This document shows positions 33,029 to 41,706 of a DNA stretch of 48,202 nucleotides, in pieces; position 1 is the first letter of the stretch; each line of letters opens with the position of its first letter. A model generated the notes under the pieces. It was not told where the DNA came from and did not search any database. It worked only from the letters and a program-made list of their open reading frames with translations. Source of the stretch: an uncultured Clostridia bacterium (GTDB lineage: Bacteria; Bacillota; Clostridia; Christensenellales; Aristaeellaceae); contig CALCTW010000077.1 of assembly GCA_937907055.1 (NCBI GenBank), forward strand, positions 1 to 48,202. The letters are read 5' to 3'. The position numbers were made by a program, and so were the translations under genes.

Positions 33029-34510
33029 TTACTGCGCTACGAGCGTCACTTCGCAGGTATTGGCATCGAACTGAACAGCGTAAGTGCCGTCAGCATCGAC
33101 CACAAAGTTATCAGCGGGGAAATTGTTATCCCAGCTCAGACCCTGACGGACCTTGAACTCGGTACCGGCAGTCATTTCATAAGGTTCAGAAGTCCACACA
33201 CCGGCGCCGTTGTTGGTCATGGGGAAATCTTCGTTCCACATTGTGCCGTTCAGAGAACCGATGACGGTCCAGGCATGCTTCACTTCGTCACTCAGAGTGA
33301 ACAGAGCAGCGATCTTGTTCTGATAGTTCTCAAGAGCAGCCTTCAGACCATCTTCATCCTGAGCATCCTTGACGTCATCAGCGATGACCTTGGCGATATC
33401 CCACCAGGAGCCGTGGATCTGACCCTGAGGAATGGAGTAGGGAGACTGAGCCAGCAGAGCGGCCAGACCGGGGTTGGACTGAACAGCTTCGGAAGCCTGA
33501 GCTTCGATGTTGGAGGGACCCCACGCAACAGCATCAAAGCGCTGCATCTGGCAGTCGTAACCGGTGAGGTATTCAGCGAGGATCTCAAGAGCAGCGGTCT
33601 TGTCAGCATCGACCTGGGGCTTGATACCCATCAGCTTGCATCCGTTGTAGGAACCCAGGTGATAGGAAACACCGTCCACCTCGAAGGAAGGCAGATCCGC
33701 AACGCCCATGTTGTCGCCGAGGTAGCTTTCAACAGTGGTGTAATCCCAGGTACCGGTCACAACAACGGCAGCACCGGAGGCGAAGTCCGCACCGGCAGAA
33801 GAACTGTTGTGGCAGGAGGAATCGACCAGCTTCTTCATACCCTTGACGGCGATCAGACCGGCTTCGGAATTGAAGGTGTCGTATACTTCGATGAACTCGC
33901 CGTCATCATCGGTCACCCATTCAGAGGTGCAGCCGGTGCCGAAGAAGAAGGAAGCCAGATACCAGGCAGAGGTGTTCATCTCGAAGGAGAAGAACTTGCC
34001 GGCGGCTTCGCAGTCAGCGATGATCGCTTCCAGAGAATCGATATCTTCCTCGGGGATAACGGTCTTGTCATAATACATGAAGTAGCCGTTATCAGCGGTG
34101 AGAGGGTAAGCATACATCGCTTCGCCGGAAACAGCAGCGGCGACAACACCGGCCGCGTTCACGGAAGCGGTGATCTCAGCGGATTCATCGCTCAGCTGAG
34201 ACAGAGCGCCGGCCTGCACGAGGCGGGCGAACTGATCCTGCGCGAAGCAGTAGATATCAGCACCGGCTTCAACGTCCACGATCATGTTGGTGGCAGCATC
34301 AGCTTCGGATACGGGTTCAACAGTAGCGTTGATCTTGATACCGTATTCGTTGGTATTGTTGAATTCTTCGATCTGAGCCAGAGTAAGATCAACGATCTTC
34401 TCAGCAACCCAGACGGTGATGTCGTACTCGTAGGTTTCCTCAGCAACGCCGAAGGAAGCCAGAGACAGAACCATGACCACAGACAGAATGAGAGCAAGGA
34501 TCTTTTTCAT
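33029..34510 (-). CDS. Extracellular sugar-binding protein with a fused C-terminal module
   Basis: This is the solute receptor of the downstream MalF/MalG/ATPase importer. A family 1-type binding protein of about 400 residues (ITVWVAEKIVDLTLAQIEEFN...) follows a signal peptide (MKKILALILSVVMVLSLASFGVA-EE). No lipobox cysteine is present, which is unusual for a Gram-positive binding protein. The last 85 residues or so (VIGSLNGTMWNEDFPMT...FKVRQGLSWDNNFP...GTYAVQFDANTCEVTLV) form a separate beta-sandwich. It resembles the SusE/SusF-type starch-binding modules, which suggests an alpha-glucan ligand. I chose ATG 34510 with GGAAG upstream, giving 493 residues. The promoter is fully consensus with a palindrome in its spacer. 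Confidence 0.88.
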   Translation of the reverse strand: MKKILALILSVVMVLSLASFGVAEETYEYDITVWVAEKIVDLTLAQIEEFNNTNEYGIKINATVEPVSEADAATNMIVDVEAGADIYCFAQDQFARLVQAGALSQLSDESAEITASVNAAGVVAAAVSGEAMYAYPLTADNGYFMYYDKTVIPEEDIDSLEAIIADCEAAGKFFSFEMNTSAWYLASFFFGTGCTSEWVTDDDGEFIEVYDTFNSEAGLIAVKGMKKLVDSSCHNSSSAGADFASGAAVVVTGTWDYTTVESYLGDNMGVADLPSFEVDGVSYHLGSYNGCKLMGIKPQVDADKTAALEILAEYLTGYDCQMQRFDAVAWGPSNIEAQASEAVQSNPGLAALLAQSPYSIPQGQIHGSWWDIAKVIADDVKDAQDEDGLKAALENYQNKIAALFTLSDEVKHAWTVIGSLNGTMWNEDFPMTNNGAGVWTSEPYEMTAGTEFKVRQGLSWDNNFPADNFVVDADGTYAVQFDANTCEVTLVAQ

Positions 34511-34576
34511 GGGGCATTCTTCCTTTCTTTTCATAAACGGAGCTTCACACTTCCGTTTTGCTTGATTTGTTTAATT

Positions 34577-34605
34577 ATTATATGCTGCTTATAAGCATTT
34601 GTCAA
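34577..34605 (-). promoter_or_regulatory. Fully consensus promoter of the sugar transporter operon
   Basis: Minus strand TTGACA (34605-34600), 17 bp, TATAAT (34582-34577). Both hexamers are perfect. A promoter this strong is expected to be repressed when not needed; see the palindrome in its spacer. Confidence 0.85.
34586..34597. promoter_or_regulatory. Palindrome TGCTTATAAGCA in the promoter spacer (putative operator)
   Basis: A perfect 12-bp palindrome lies between -35 and -10, where a bound repressor would block RNA polymerase. It does not match the usual LacI/CcpA half-sites. The regulator is unknown. Confidence 0.5.
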
Positions 34606-34691
34606 TATCTTTTTGTATTTGACCATATTCAACATTATCATGAGCGCACGGCACTGATATTTTCTGTTTTTACAATATGTTTTTTCAATTG

Positions 34692-36638
34692 TTATTTCAT
34701 ACTGTTCAGCAGTGCATCATCGATTTTTCCCCATGCGCCATTGCCGGTTCCTTCAGCCTTTACCTCGATTCCGACCGAGATCTCATCGCCTTCATGGTAA
34801 GAGATATTTTCGATCAGCGCTGTATCCCAATTCCCGTACGAAGTGATGGTCATCGGCTTCGTCGCGGTCACCTCACCATTGATCTTGACATACGCGCAGA
34901 TCTCTGTAGCACCGCAATCTCCGCCCATGATGGAGATGGAATATTTGTAGGTTCCCTCCGGTAGCCCTTCTACTGTCTGCTCAGCCGTAAAGTTAACGGT
35001 GTTCTTTGCCGCGCTCCAGAAATGAAGGTGCTTTGTCCCGGTCAGACTGTCCGTTTTCTTATCTTCAACGTACAGTTCATCAGCCTTTCCGTTATCTGTC
35101 ACCGTCCAGGCAGCGCCGCCATCTTCAAAACTGTAATCCTTCAGGAAGTTATACTCGATCATGCTCACATAACAGTGTGCCGTCATTCCTCCGGCTGTTC
35201 CGGAAATGTCATACTTCGCAACACCGTTTTCGTGCATCGTTCGGTCATCATCTTCCGTGAAATTCCAGACTACAGGAATCGCCTGCTTGCTGTCGTCCGT
35301 CATGATCGCGTTGACCACATCCGGCAGAACGATCGCGCCGTTGATATCGATCTGCATATTGACATCCTCCAGCGCGTCAGCAACCGGAGTGATTTCATTT
35401 CCCGAACGCATGAGACCAAACACTTTCAGGGATTCCAGCGCCTTGCCCTTCGCGTCGAACAACGCCTGATTATCTACAGCATTACCGCCGTAATACTTAC
35501 CGGCATCGTTCGGGTCATAGCCTGCCGCGAAGCTGGATGCCCAGCCGCTGCCGTATTTCTCCCACAGTTCGTGGTTTTCTTCCCAGCTGTTCTGCCCAAC
35601 GCTGATCCAGGTGCCCTCCCAGTATACGATACCGATGGCATTTGATGTTTTGTTTACCAGTGTATCTGTGATCGCGCGGATACTGTTAGCCTGTCCCTGA
35701 ACCGTGAACGGATAATCCTTGATGATCGCGCCGCCGTCTGAGATGGTATTGCCGTTGAAGTCCGTATCATCGCCGGTATAAGCATAGGAAGTTTCCATGA
35801 CCATCACTTTCTTACCATAGGTTTCAGAAACTTCAGTCAGCACAGAAGAAAGATTTTCAAGCGTACCATGCCAGTACGGATAATAGGATGTGGCAAATAC
35901 ATCGTAATCCACCTGATAATAATCCATCTTCTTCGCATAGGTCATATAACTGTCCGCTTTTTCAGGATTAGCGAAATGCAGCGCGACCAATGCGTCGGGA
36001 TACACCTCTCTTGTGGCTTTCGCTCCGGCCTGCATCAGATACTGGATATTGAACCAGGTCTTTTCACCGCACATTTTATTATTTGTTTCGTTGCCGACAG
36101 AAACCATGCCAACATCTACGCCGGCTTCCTTCAGCATATTCAGGCAATCCAATGTATACTGGTAGACGGCTTCCGTTTTTGTTTTGATATCCATTCCCTT
36201 CCACGCTTTGGGAACCATCTGCTTCGCGGGATCTGCCCAAAAATCGCTGTAGTGAAAGCTGATGATCATACTCATGCCATTCTCCGTGGCACGTTTGCCG
36301 ATTTCAACGGCTTTCTGAATATCGCAGTTCCCGCCGCCGTATCCATTTCCTTTCGCGTCATACGGATCATTCCAGACACGTACACGGATCATGTTGATGC
36401 CATTATCATGAAGGATCTTGAATACATCCTGTTCAATACCGTCATGATCATAATAATGGACTCCGCTCTGTTCCAACGCGATCACGCAGGACGAATCCAT
36501 ACCGAATATAAAATCATCCGGCAGGTTTTCTACCTGCTTTACATACAATGTGCTGCTTTGGATCTGTTCTTCCGCGCACACGCCGCAGCAAACGCCAAGC
36601 AGCAACGCGATTGTGAGCAATACAGTCAGTGTTTTCAT
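34692..36638 (-). CDS. Secreted GH53 endo-beta-1,4-galactanase with C-terminal binding module
   Basis: This enzyme cuts beta-1,4-galactan side chains of pectin outside the cell. A signal peptide (to about CGVCA-EE) is followed by the GH53 barrel with acid/base E184 (SVGNETNN) and nucleophile E282 (MVMETSYAYTG). After about residue 420 there is a bacterial Ig-like segment (PVVWNFTEDD). The last 150 residues or so (DYSFEDGGAAWTV...) resemble a CBM61-type galactan-binding module. The 648-residue length fits multidomain GH53 proteins. No anchor is visible. It starts 29 nt after a 186-residue membrane protein gene, so it is probably in one operon with it. Confidence 0.9.
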   Translation of the reverse strand: MKTLTVLLTIALLLGVCCGVCAEEQIQSSTLYVKQVENLPDDFIFGMDSSCVIALEQSGVHYYDHDGIEQDVFKILHDNGINMIRVRVWNDPYDAKGNGYGGGNCDIQKAVEIGKRATENGMSMIISFHYSDFWADPAKQMVPKAWKGMDIKTKTEAVYQYTLDCLNMLKEAGVDVGMVSVGNETNNKMCGEKTWFNIQYLMQAGAKATREVYPDALVALHFANPEKADSYMTYAKKMDYYQVDYDVFATSYYPYWHGTLENLSSVLTEVSETYGKKVMVMETSYAYTGDDTDFNGNTISDGGAIIKDYPFTVQGQANSIRAITDTLVNKTSNAIGIVYWEGTWISVGQNSWEENHELWEKYGSGWASSFAAGYDPNDAGKYYGGNAVDNQALFDAKGKALESLKVFGLMRSGNEITPVADALEDVNMQIDINGAIVLPDVVNAIMTDDSKQAIPVVWNFTEDDDRTMHENGVAKYDISGTAGGMTAHCYVSMIEYNFLKDYSFEDGGAAWTVTDNGKADELYVEDKKTDSLTGTKHLHFWSAAKNTVNFTAEQTVEGLPEGTYKYSISIMGGDCGATEICAYVKINGEVTATKPMTITSYGNWDTALIENISYHEGDEISVGIEVKAEGTGNGAWGKIDDALLNSMK

Positions 36639-36667
36639 GTTTCCTCCTTAATACATACCACATTCTA

Positions 36668-37228
36668 TTATTTATTGTTTATTTCCAATATAAGCATAAG
36701 ATAATAATCGACTGTTCTGTCCGCCTGACCGTCATCCTGTATATGTCCGCCTTTGTTTCCCAGACATAGGTAATAATTCATTTCCGAACCATCCTTGTTT
36801 TTCTCATAGAAAACATTACTTTCATAAGGCGCTTTCTCCATCAGGATCCCAAAGCCATTAAAGCGTTCCTGTTTTGCAGGCTGCAGCGCGATATACTTTT
36901 CCGTAAGCGGCAGAAACCAATCCTCCAGTTCCTCCATATCCCGTTCGCTGATCACAAACAGATCTGCCTTTTCCAATTCCGCGGTGCTCATTACAGCGTA
37001 AGTGAATGGCAGTACTCTTACTTGCCTGATCGTATCGGGTCTTGTTTGCTCAAGCTCAACCGCAATTCCTTTCGGATCATTCACTTTAGCATCCACAGCA
37101 ATGACGATCCGCTGCCCGGGCGGTATATTCGTCACGATGGTAAAGATCCAGCCCCAGAAAATGACACTCAGCACCAACCAAGCCAACAATAACGGGATCA
37201 GATGGAAGAGTTTTTTGATTTTACTCAT
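36668..37228 (-). CDS. Membrane-anchored protein of unknown function
   Basis: I do not recognise this 186-residue protein. One N-terminal membrane helix (about residues 8-32, LLLAWLVLSVIFWGWIFTIV) is followed by an external domain of about 150 residues. That domain contains alpha/beta-type segments (VIAVDAKVNDPKG, ADLFVISERDMEELEDW) that faintly resemble a piece of a solute-binding protein. It overlaps the 161-residue gene by 8 bp. Its position before GH53 suggests a link with galactan use, but that rests only on location. Confidence 0.75.
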   Translation of the reverse strand: MSKIKKLFHLIPLLLAWLVLSVIFWGWIFTIVTNIPPGQRIVIAVDAKVNDPKGIAVELEQTRPDTIRQVRVLPFTYAVMSTAELEKADLFVISERDMEELEDWFLPLTEKYIALQPAKQERFNGFGILMEKAPYESNVFYEKNKDGSEMNYYLCLGNKGGHIQDDGQADRTVDYYLMLILEINNK

Positions 37229-37706
37229 AATCCACCTCTACGATATAGTTCCGAATCGCTTTTATTGTGTGTATCCTGTTGTCAGACGGCAGATGCTTTC
37301 CGTAGGCAGCCATCACATTTAACCTTGTTTCCTCGCCGTTCTCTGCAGTCAGAATTACCTTCTCAATATCGATGCTTTTCGGAATGTGGACGATCCTCTC
37401 TGTTCTTCTGATCGTTCCTTTCAGTTCAAGCACAGGTTCAGTGCTGCTGATGATCGAGACTTTGTGCTGATATAAAGCCCTTGCAGGCTGATAACAGAGC
37501 ACAAACAGCAGAATAACCAGCCAACCTGCTAACGTAGACACAGTAACTGTTGTAAACAGCAGTCTCTGTTCATTCAAGGTGTTGGTCATAATACAGCAGA
37601 CAATGCACACGATCAGCGCGGCTAATAGGATCAACATCTGTAAATAAAACAGAAACACTTTTTTTCTCTTCAAATGAATGATCTCATCATTTTTGTAAAA
37701 GACCAT
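37221..37706 (-). CDS. Two-helix membrane protein of unknown function
   Basis: I do not recognise this 161-residue protein. A basic N-terminus is followed by two membrane helices (about residues 18-40 and 50-72). A C-terminal cytoplasmic or extracytoplasmic beta-rich domain comes next (ISSTEPVLELKGTIRRTERIVHIPKS...). It is the first gene of the unit 161 aa-186 aa-GH53. Its promoter (TTGTCA-N17-TATGAT) overlaps that of the divergent amylase. Confidence 0.75.
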   Translation of the reverse strand: MVFYKNDEIIHLKRKKVFLFYLQMLILLAALIVCIVCCIMTNTLNEQRLLFTTVTVSTLAGWLVILLFVLCYQPARALYQHKVSIISSTEPVLELKGTIRRTERIVHIPKSIDIEKVILTAENGEETRLNVMAAYGKHLPSDNRIHTIKAIRNYIVEVDYE

Positions 37707-37735
37707 AATTGCCCCTTTATGCTTTGGTTTTAAGC

Positions 37736-37764
37736 ATCATATCATTTTTCATTTAACTTGACAA
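37736..37764 (-). promoter_or_regulatory. Promoter of the membrane protein-GH53 unit
   Basis: Minus strand TTGTCA (37764-37759), 17 bp, TATGAT (37741-37736). Its -35 box overlaps the -35 box of the plus-strand amylase promoter. Confidence 0.65.
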
Positions 37765-37786
37765 GAATAATCCTGAAGATTAAGAT
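37758..37786 (+). promoter_or_regulatory. Promoter of the GH13 amylase gene
   Basis: TTGACA (37758-37763), 17 bp, TAAGAT (37781-37786). Confidence 0.7.
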
Positions 37787-37821
37787 GATAAAACAAATCA
37801 GTAAAAAGGTTGGTCCTGCGT

Positions 37822-39426
37822 ATGAAACGATCCTGCGCTTTTATCCTCGGGATGATTCTGTTGATCATCCTGTTGCCCGTTTCTTTTGCCGAACAAAATG
37901 ATGAGTACATTTGTGAGGATATCATGAAGCCTTCAGAATGGATCGATCCCGGTCACAATCGAATCATGTATGAGATATTCGTCAGTTCATTTTCAGATTC
38001 TGATGGCGATGGGATCGGCGATCTGCGTGGGATCATAAATCGACTGGATTACCTGAATGACGGCGATCCGGCATCCGGCCGATCTTTAGGTGTGGAAGGT
38101 CTGTGGCTGACACCGATCTTCCTTTCCCCTTCTTATCACAAATATGATGTGAAGGATTATTATCAGATTGATCCCGCTATCGGAACCCTTGAAGATCTGC
38201 AGGAACTGATTCGTCTGTGTCATGAACGCGGAATGATCATCATTCTGGATCTGCCGATCAATCACACCTCCGGCGAGCATAAATGGTACATCAACTTCGT
38301 CAACTCACATCTGCTGAATAACGCAGGAAATCAATACTACGACTATTATACATGGCTTCCGAAAACAGCGGATGTTCCTGCCGGTCGTCATTTTATGACG
38401 CAGAACAACGGCAAACTGCGAGTCGAAGCCAATTTTTCCGATTCCATGCCCGAACTCAATTTTGACAACCCGGAAGTCCGGGAGACTGTGGTCGATATCG
38501 CCGCGTTCTATCTCGGTCTCGGTATCGACGGGTTCCGTTTTGACGCTGCAAAATATATCTATTACGGGGATCACTCCGCGAACGCCGAATTTTGGACATG
38601 GTACATTGATCGCCTGAAGGAGATCAAGCCTGACCTGTATACGATCGCGGAAGTCTGGGATTCCGATTCCGTGACCGAACGTTATGTCTCCGCGCTCAAT
38701 TGCTTCAATTTTACCTGCGCGCAGGCAGAAGGCCTGATCGCGAAAACAGCAGCAGCCGGAAATGTCAATAAAATGACAGTTTATGTGGAGAACTACATTT
38801 CCACGATCCGCGCCTTCAACCCGGATGCAGCCAACTGCTTCTTCATTTCCAATCACGACACCGACCGTGCCGCCGGTTATCTGACCGTTGCAAGCGGGCG
38901 CATGCAGATGGCTGCCAATCTTTATCTGCTTTCCCCCGGTTCTCCGTTTATCTATTATGGCGAAGAGATCGGTCTGCGCGGCTCGCGCGGCGGAGCGAAT
39001 ACAGACGCAAACCGTCGGCTCGCGATGCTGTGGGGAGACGGAGACACCGTGTCCGATCCGATCGGCACAACGTATGACCCGGCAAAGCAGAGCCCCTATA
39101 CTGTGCTCGATTGCCTGCAGAATGAAACCAGTCTTTATAATCACTATAAAAAACTGATCATGATCCGCAAAGCCAACCCGGAGATCGCGAGCGGCGAATA
39201 CCATGCTTTGCGATTCAAAGAAGGCAAGGCCGGCGGTTTCACATCGACCCTGAATGGGCAAACCATCTGCGTACTTCACAATACGACGACGCGCGCGATC
39301 ACGCTCGATCTTTCATCAGCAACAGCCCTCACCTTTGACACGATCGCCGCAGTGATCGGAGGCACAGCGGAGCTGACAGGCACAACGGTTACAATTGACG
39401 GACAGACGAGTGTTGTTCTTCGTTAA
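37822..39426 (+). CDS. Secreted GH13 alpha-amylase-family enzyme
   Basis: This enzyme hydrolyses alpha-glucans outside the cell. A signal peptide (to about LLPVSFA-EQ) is followed by the (beta/alpha)8 barrel with the GH13 conserved regions. The catalytic residues are D241 (GFRFDAAK), E277 (TIAEVWD) and D346 (FISNHDTDR). A DSDGDGIGDLRGI calcium-loop motif follows the first strand. I chose ATG 37822; the frame is open from a TTG at 37810, and the ribosome binding site (AAAAAGG) is weak and 12 nt away. The 534-residue length fits a single-domain amylase or oligo-glucanase with a short C-terminal beta domain. No anchor is visible. The exact specificity is unknown. Confidence 0.9.
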   Translation: MKRSCAFILGMILLIILLPVSFAEQNDEYICEDIMKPSEWIDPGHNRIMYEIFVSSFSDSDGDGIGDLRGIINRLDYLNDGDPASGRSLGVEGLWLTPIFLSPSYHKYDVKDYYQIDPAIGTLEDLQELIRLCHERGMIIILDLPINHTSGEHKWYINFVNSHLLNNAGNQYYDYYTWLPKTADVPAGRHFMTQNNGKLRVEANFSDSMPELNFDNPEVRETVVDIAAFYLGLGIDGFRFDAAKYIYYGDHSANAEFWTWYIDRLKEIKPDLYTIAEVWDSDSVTERYVSALNCFNFTCAQAEGLIAKTAAAGNVNKMTVYVENYISTIRAFNPDAANCFFISNHDTDRAAGYLTVASGRMQMAANLYLLSPGSPFIYYGEEIGLRGSRGGANTDANRRLAMLWGDGDTVSDPIGTTYDPAKQSPYTVLDCLQNETSLYNHYKKLIMIRKANPEIASGEYHALRFKEGKAGGFTSTLNGQTICVLHNTTTRAITLDLSSATALTFDTIAAVIGGTAELTGTTVTIDGQTSVVLR

Positions 39427-39437
39427 TGATCATATTC

Positions 39438-39465
39438 AAAGCCGCTTTTATGCGGCTTTTTTCTT
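39438..39465 (+). terminator. Terminator after the GH13 gene
   Basis: AAAGCCGC-TTTTAT-GCGGCTTT followed by TTTT, an 8-bp stem. Confidence 0.9.
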
Positions 39466-39494
39466 TATATGAAAGTGTCGGGCAAGATAACATC

Positions 39495-39523
39495 TTGTAT
39501 CTGTAACGGGCATATGGTATACT
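39495..39523 (+). promoter_or_regulatory. Promoter of the GH42 gene
   Basis: TTGTAT (39495-39500), 17 bp, TATACT (39518-39523). Confidence 0.7.
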
Positions 39524-39554
39524 TACACTACATTATATGGAGGTTAGTTCATCG

Positions 39555-41573
39555 ATGTCAGACCTATTCAAACACAATACCGGCTTCCTTCACGGCGGTG
39601 ATTATAATCCCGATCAATGGCTGGATCGTGAAGACATTCTTGAACAGGATGTTCGTTATATGAAGCAGGCAAACGTCAACTGCGTTTCGCTTGCGATCTT
39701 CAGTTGGACAAAACTGGAGCCCTCAGAAGGTCACTATGATTTCGCATGGCTTGATCAGGTCATCGAACGTTTATGGAAAAACGGCATATATGTCATCCTC
39801 GCGACGCCAAGCGGAGCTAAGCCTGCATGGATGGCTGCAGATCATCCTGAAACGCTGCGCGTCAACGACCATTTCCAGCGCATGCATTTCGGTGAACGTC
39901 ACAATCATTGTCTGACATCGCCTTATTACAGAAAGAAAGTCGTTGAGATCGACACCCTGCTCGCCAGGCAGTATGCTCACCATCCGGCGGTTATCCTCTG
40001 GCATTTATCAAATGAATACGGCGGCGTCTGCCATTGTGAGCATTGTCAGGCTTCTTTCAGGAATTGGTTGAAGGACAAATATAAAACACTGGACAATCTG
40101 AACAGCAGCTGGTGCACCGGTGTGTGGAGCCAAACTTATACCGAGTGGGAACAGATCGAATCCCCCACCCCTGTCGGTGAGATGAGCTGTGTTTCTCTTC
40201 GTGTAGATTGGCAGCGTTTCATGAGCGACTGCTGCAAGGACTTCATTCGCATGGAAAAGGATGCCGTCAAAAGCGTCGATCCCTCCCTGCCTGTCACAGC
40301 AAATCTGATGGAACGTTTCTGGGATTATGATTATTTCTCCCTTGCTGAAGAATTGGATATTGTTTCATGGGATAGTTATCCTGAATGGCACAGCGGAGAC
40401 GATATTGCCCGCGCCGCGGAGTTTGCCATGAATCACGATATCATGCGTTCGCTCAAGAAACAGCCTTTCCTTCTGATGGAAAGCACGCCGTCTCTTGTCA
40501 ATTGGAAGCCAATAAACAAATTAAAGCGTCCCGGCATGCATATGCTTGCCTCCATGCAGGCGGTCGCTCATGGCAGTAACAGCGTTCAGTATTTCCAATG
40601 GCGTAAGTGCCGGGGCGGTCCGGAGGCATTTCACGGCGCGGTCGTCAGCCATGACGGCCGGAATGATACAAGGGTCTTCAGAGAAGTCAGCGCGCTTGGA
40701 AGTGCCCTCAAAAAAATACAATCGCTCTGCGGTACGGATATCGCGCCAAAGGTATGTATCATCTATGACTGGCACGCGCGCTGGGCTGTCGATTTTGCGC
40801 AGGCCGGTCAGAAAGAGCATATGCGTTACTTTGATACGGTCGGCATGTATTATCGTGCTCTTTGGAGATTGGGCCTCCAGGTCGATTTCTGTGATATGCG
40901 GGATTGTACCGATCTTTCACCTTACACGCTGGTCATTGCTCCAATGCTCTTTATGTTCCGCAATGGATTTGAGGATCGTCTTAAGGCATATGTCGCCAAC
41001 GGCGGTACACTCCTCATGAGTTATTTCTCCGGCATCGTCAATGAGACTGACCTGACTTTCCTCGGTGATACACCTTTTGCGCTGACTGATGTACTCGGTC
41101 TTCGCGTTGAAGAAATGGACGCCCTTTATCCGGATGAGGTCAATCACACGATCTATAACAACAAGCAATATACGATCCGCGACATCTGCGAGATCTGTGT
41201 GCCGACGACTGCCGTTTCTCTCGCGACCTATCAGGATGATTTCTACCGCGATCGGCCTGTGATCACACGGAATCAATATCAATCCGGCAAAGCGTATTAT
41301 GTAGCCGCCCGTGTTGAACAGTCCCTGTTGGATGATTTTATCGCTTCACTGACTGCTGAACTTAAGCTGGTTGAGCCCGCATTCAGTGCTCTTCCGGAAG
41401 GTGTGATCTGCAGCAAACGCGGGGATGTGTATTTCCTGCAGAATTACACGAATACTTCTCACAATATCGATCTCAAGAAGGAATATCAGAATATTCTGAC
41501 CGATGATCTGCTAAGCGGGCCTGTTACAATAAATCCATACGGAGTTCTTCTTCTCCGACCTTCAGAGCATTGA
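39555..41573 (+). CDS. GH42 beta-galactosidase, cytoplasmic
   Basis: This enzyme releases galactose from galacto-oligosaccharides such as those produced by the secreted GH53 enzyme. The N-terminus GFLHGGDYNPDQW is typical. The acid/base is E154 (HLSNEYGG) and the nucleophile is E309 (LLMESTPS). The metal-site cysteine cluster typical of many GH42 enzymes is seen in CHCEHC. A trimerisation domain and a small C-terminal beta domain follow. I chose ATG 39555 because the ATG at 39537 overlaps the GGAGG ribosome binding site; this gives 672 residues. It has no signal peptide. Confidence 0.93.
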   Translation: MSDLFKHNTGFLHGGDYNPDQWLDREDILEQDVRYMKQANVNCVSLAIFSWTKLEPSEGHYDFAWLDQVIERLWKNGIYVILATPSGAKPAWMAADHPETLRVNDHFQRMHFGERHNHCLTSPYYRKKVVEIDTLLARQYAHHPAVILWHLSNEYGGVCHCEHCQASFRNWLKDKYKTLDNLNSSWCTGVWSQTYTEWEQIESPTPVGEMSCVSLRVDWQRFMSDCCKDFIRMEKDAVKSVDPSLPVTANLMERFWDYDYFSLAEELDIVSWDSYPEWHSGDDIARAAEFAMNHDIMRSLKKQPFLLMESTPSLVNWKPINKLKRPGMHMLASMQAVAHGSNSVQYFQWRKCRGGPEAFHGAVVSHDGRNDTRVFREVSALGSALKKIQSLCGTDIAPKVCIIYDWHARWAVDFAQAGQKEHMRYFDTVGMYYRALWRLGLQVDFCDMRDCTDLSPYTLVIAPMLFMFRNGFEDRLKAYVANGGTLLMSYFSGIVNETDLTFLGDTPFALTDVLGLRVEEMDALYPDEVNHTIYNNKQYTIRDICEICVPTTAVSLATYQDDFYRDRPVITRNQYQSGKAYYVAARVEQSLLDDFIASLTAELKLVEPAFSALPEGVICSKRGDVYFLQNYTNTSHNIDLKKEYQNILTDDLLSGPVTINPYGVLLLRPSEH

Positions 41574-41706
41574 AACAGCAAAAAAGTTGACATCACCCGG
41601 TACTATGCGCGAAGTTTATTGATCGCCGCATTGCAGAATCCGGTATGTTCTTAGGTGTCATCACCGTTACAAACTTGATGCGACCATTTCAAGCGAGGTA
41701 TTCATT

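Noticed and set aside
33275..34594. 439-codon open frame antisense to the sugar-binding protein
   Set aside because: A shadow frame caused by codon bias; it crosses the promoter of the real gene.
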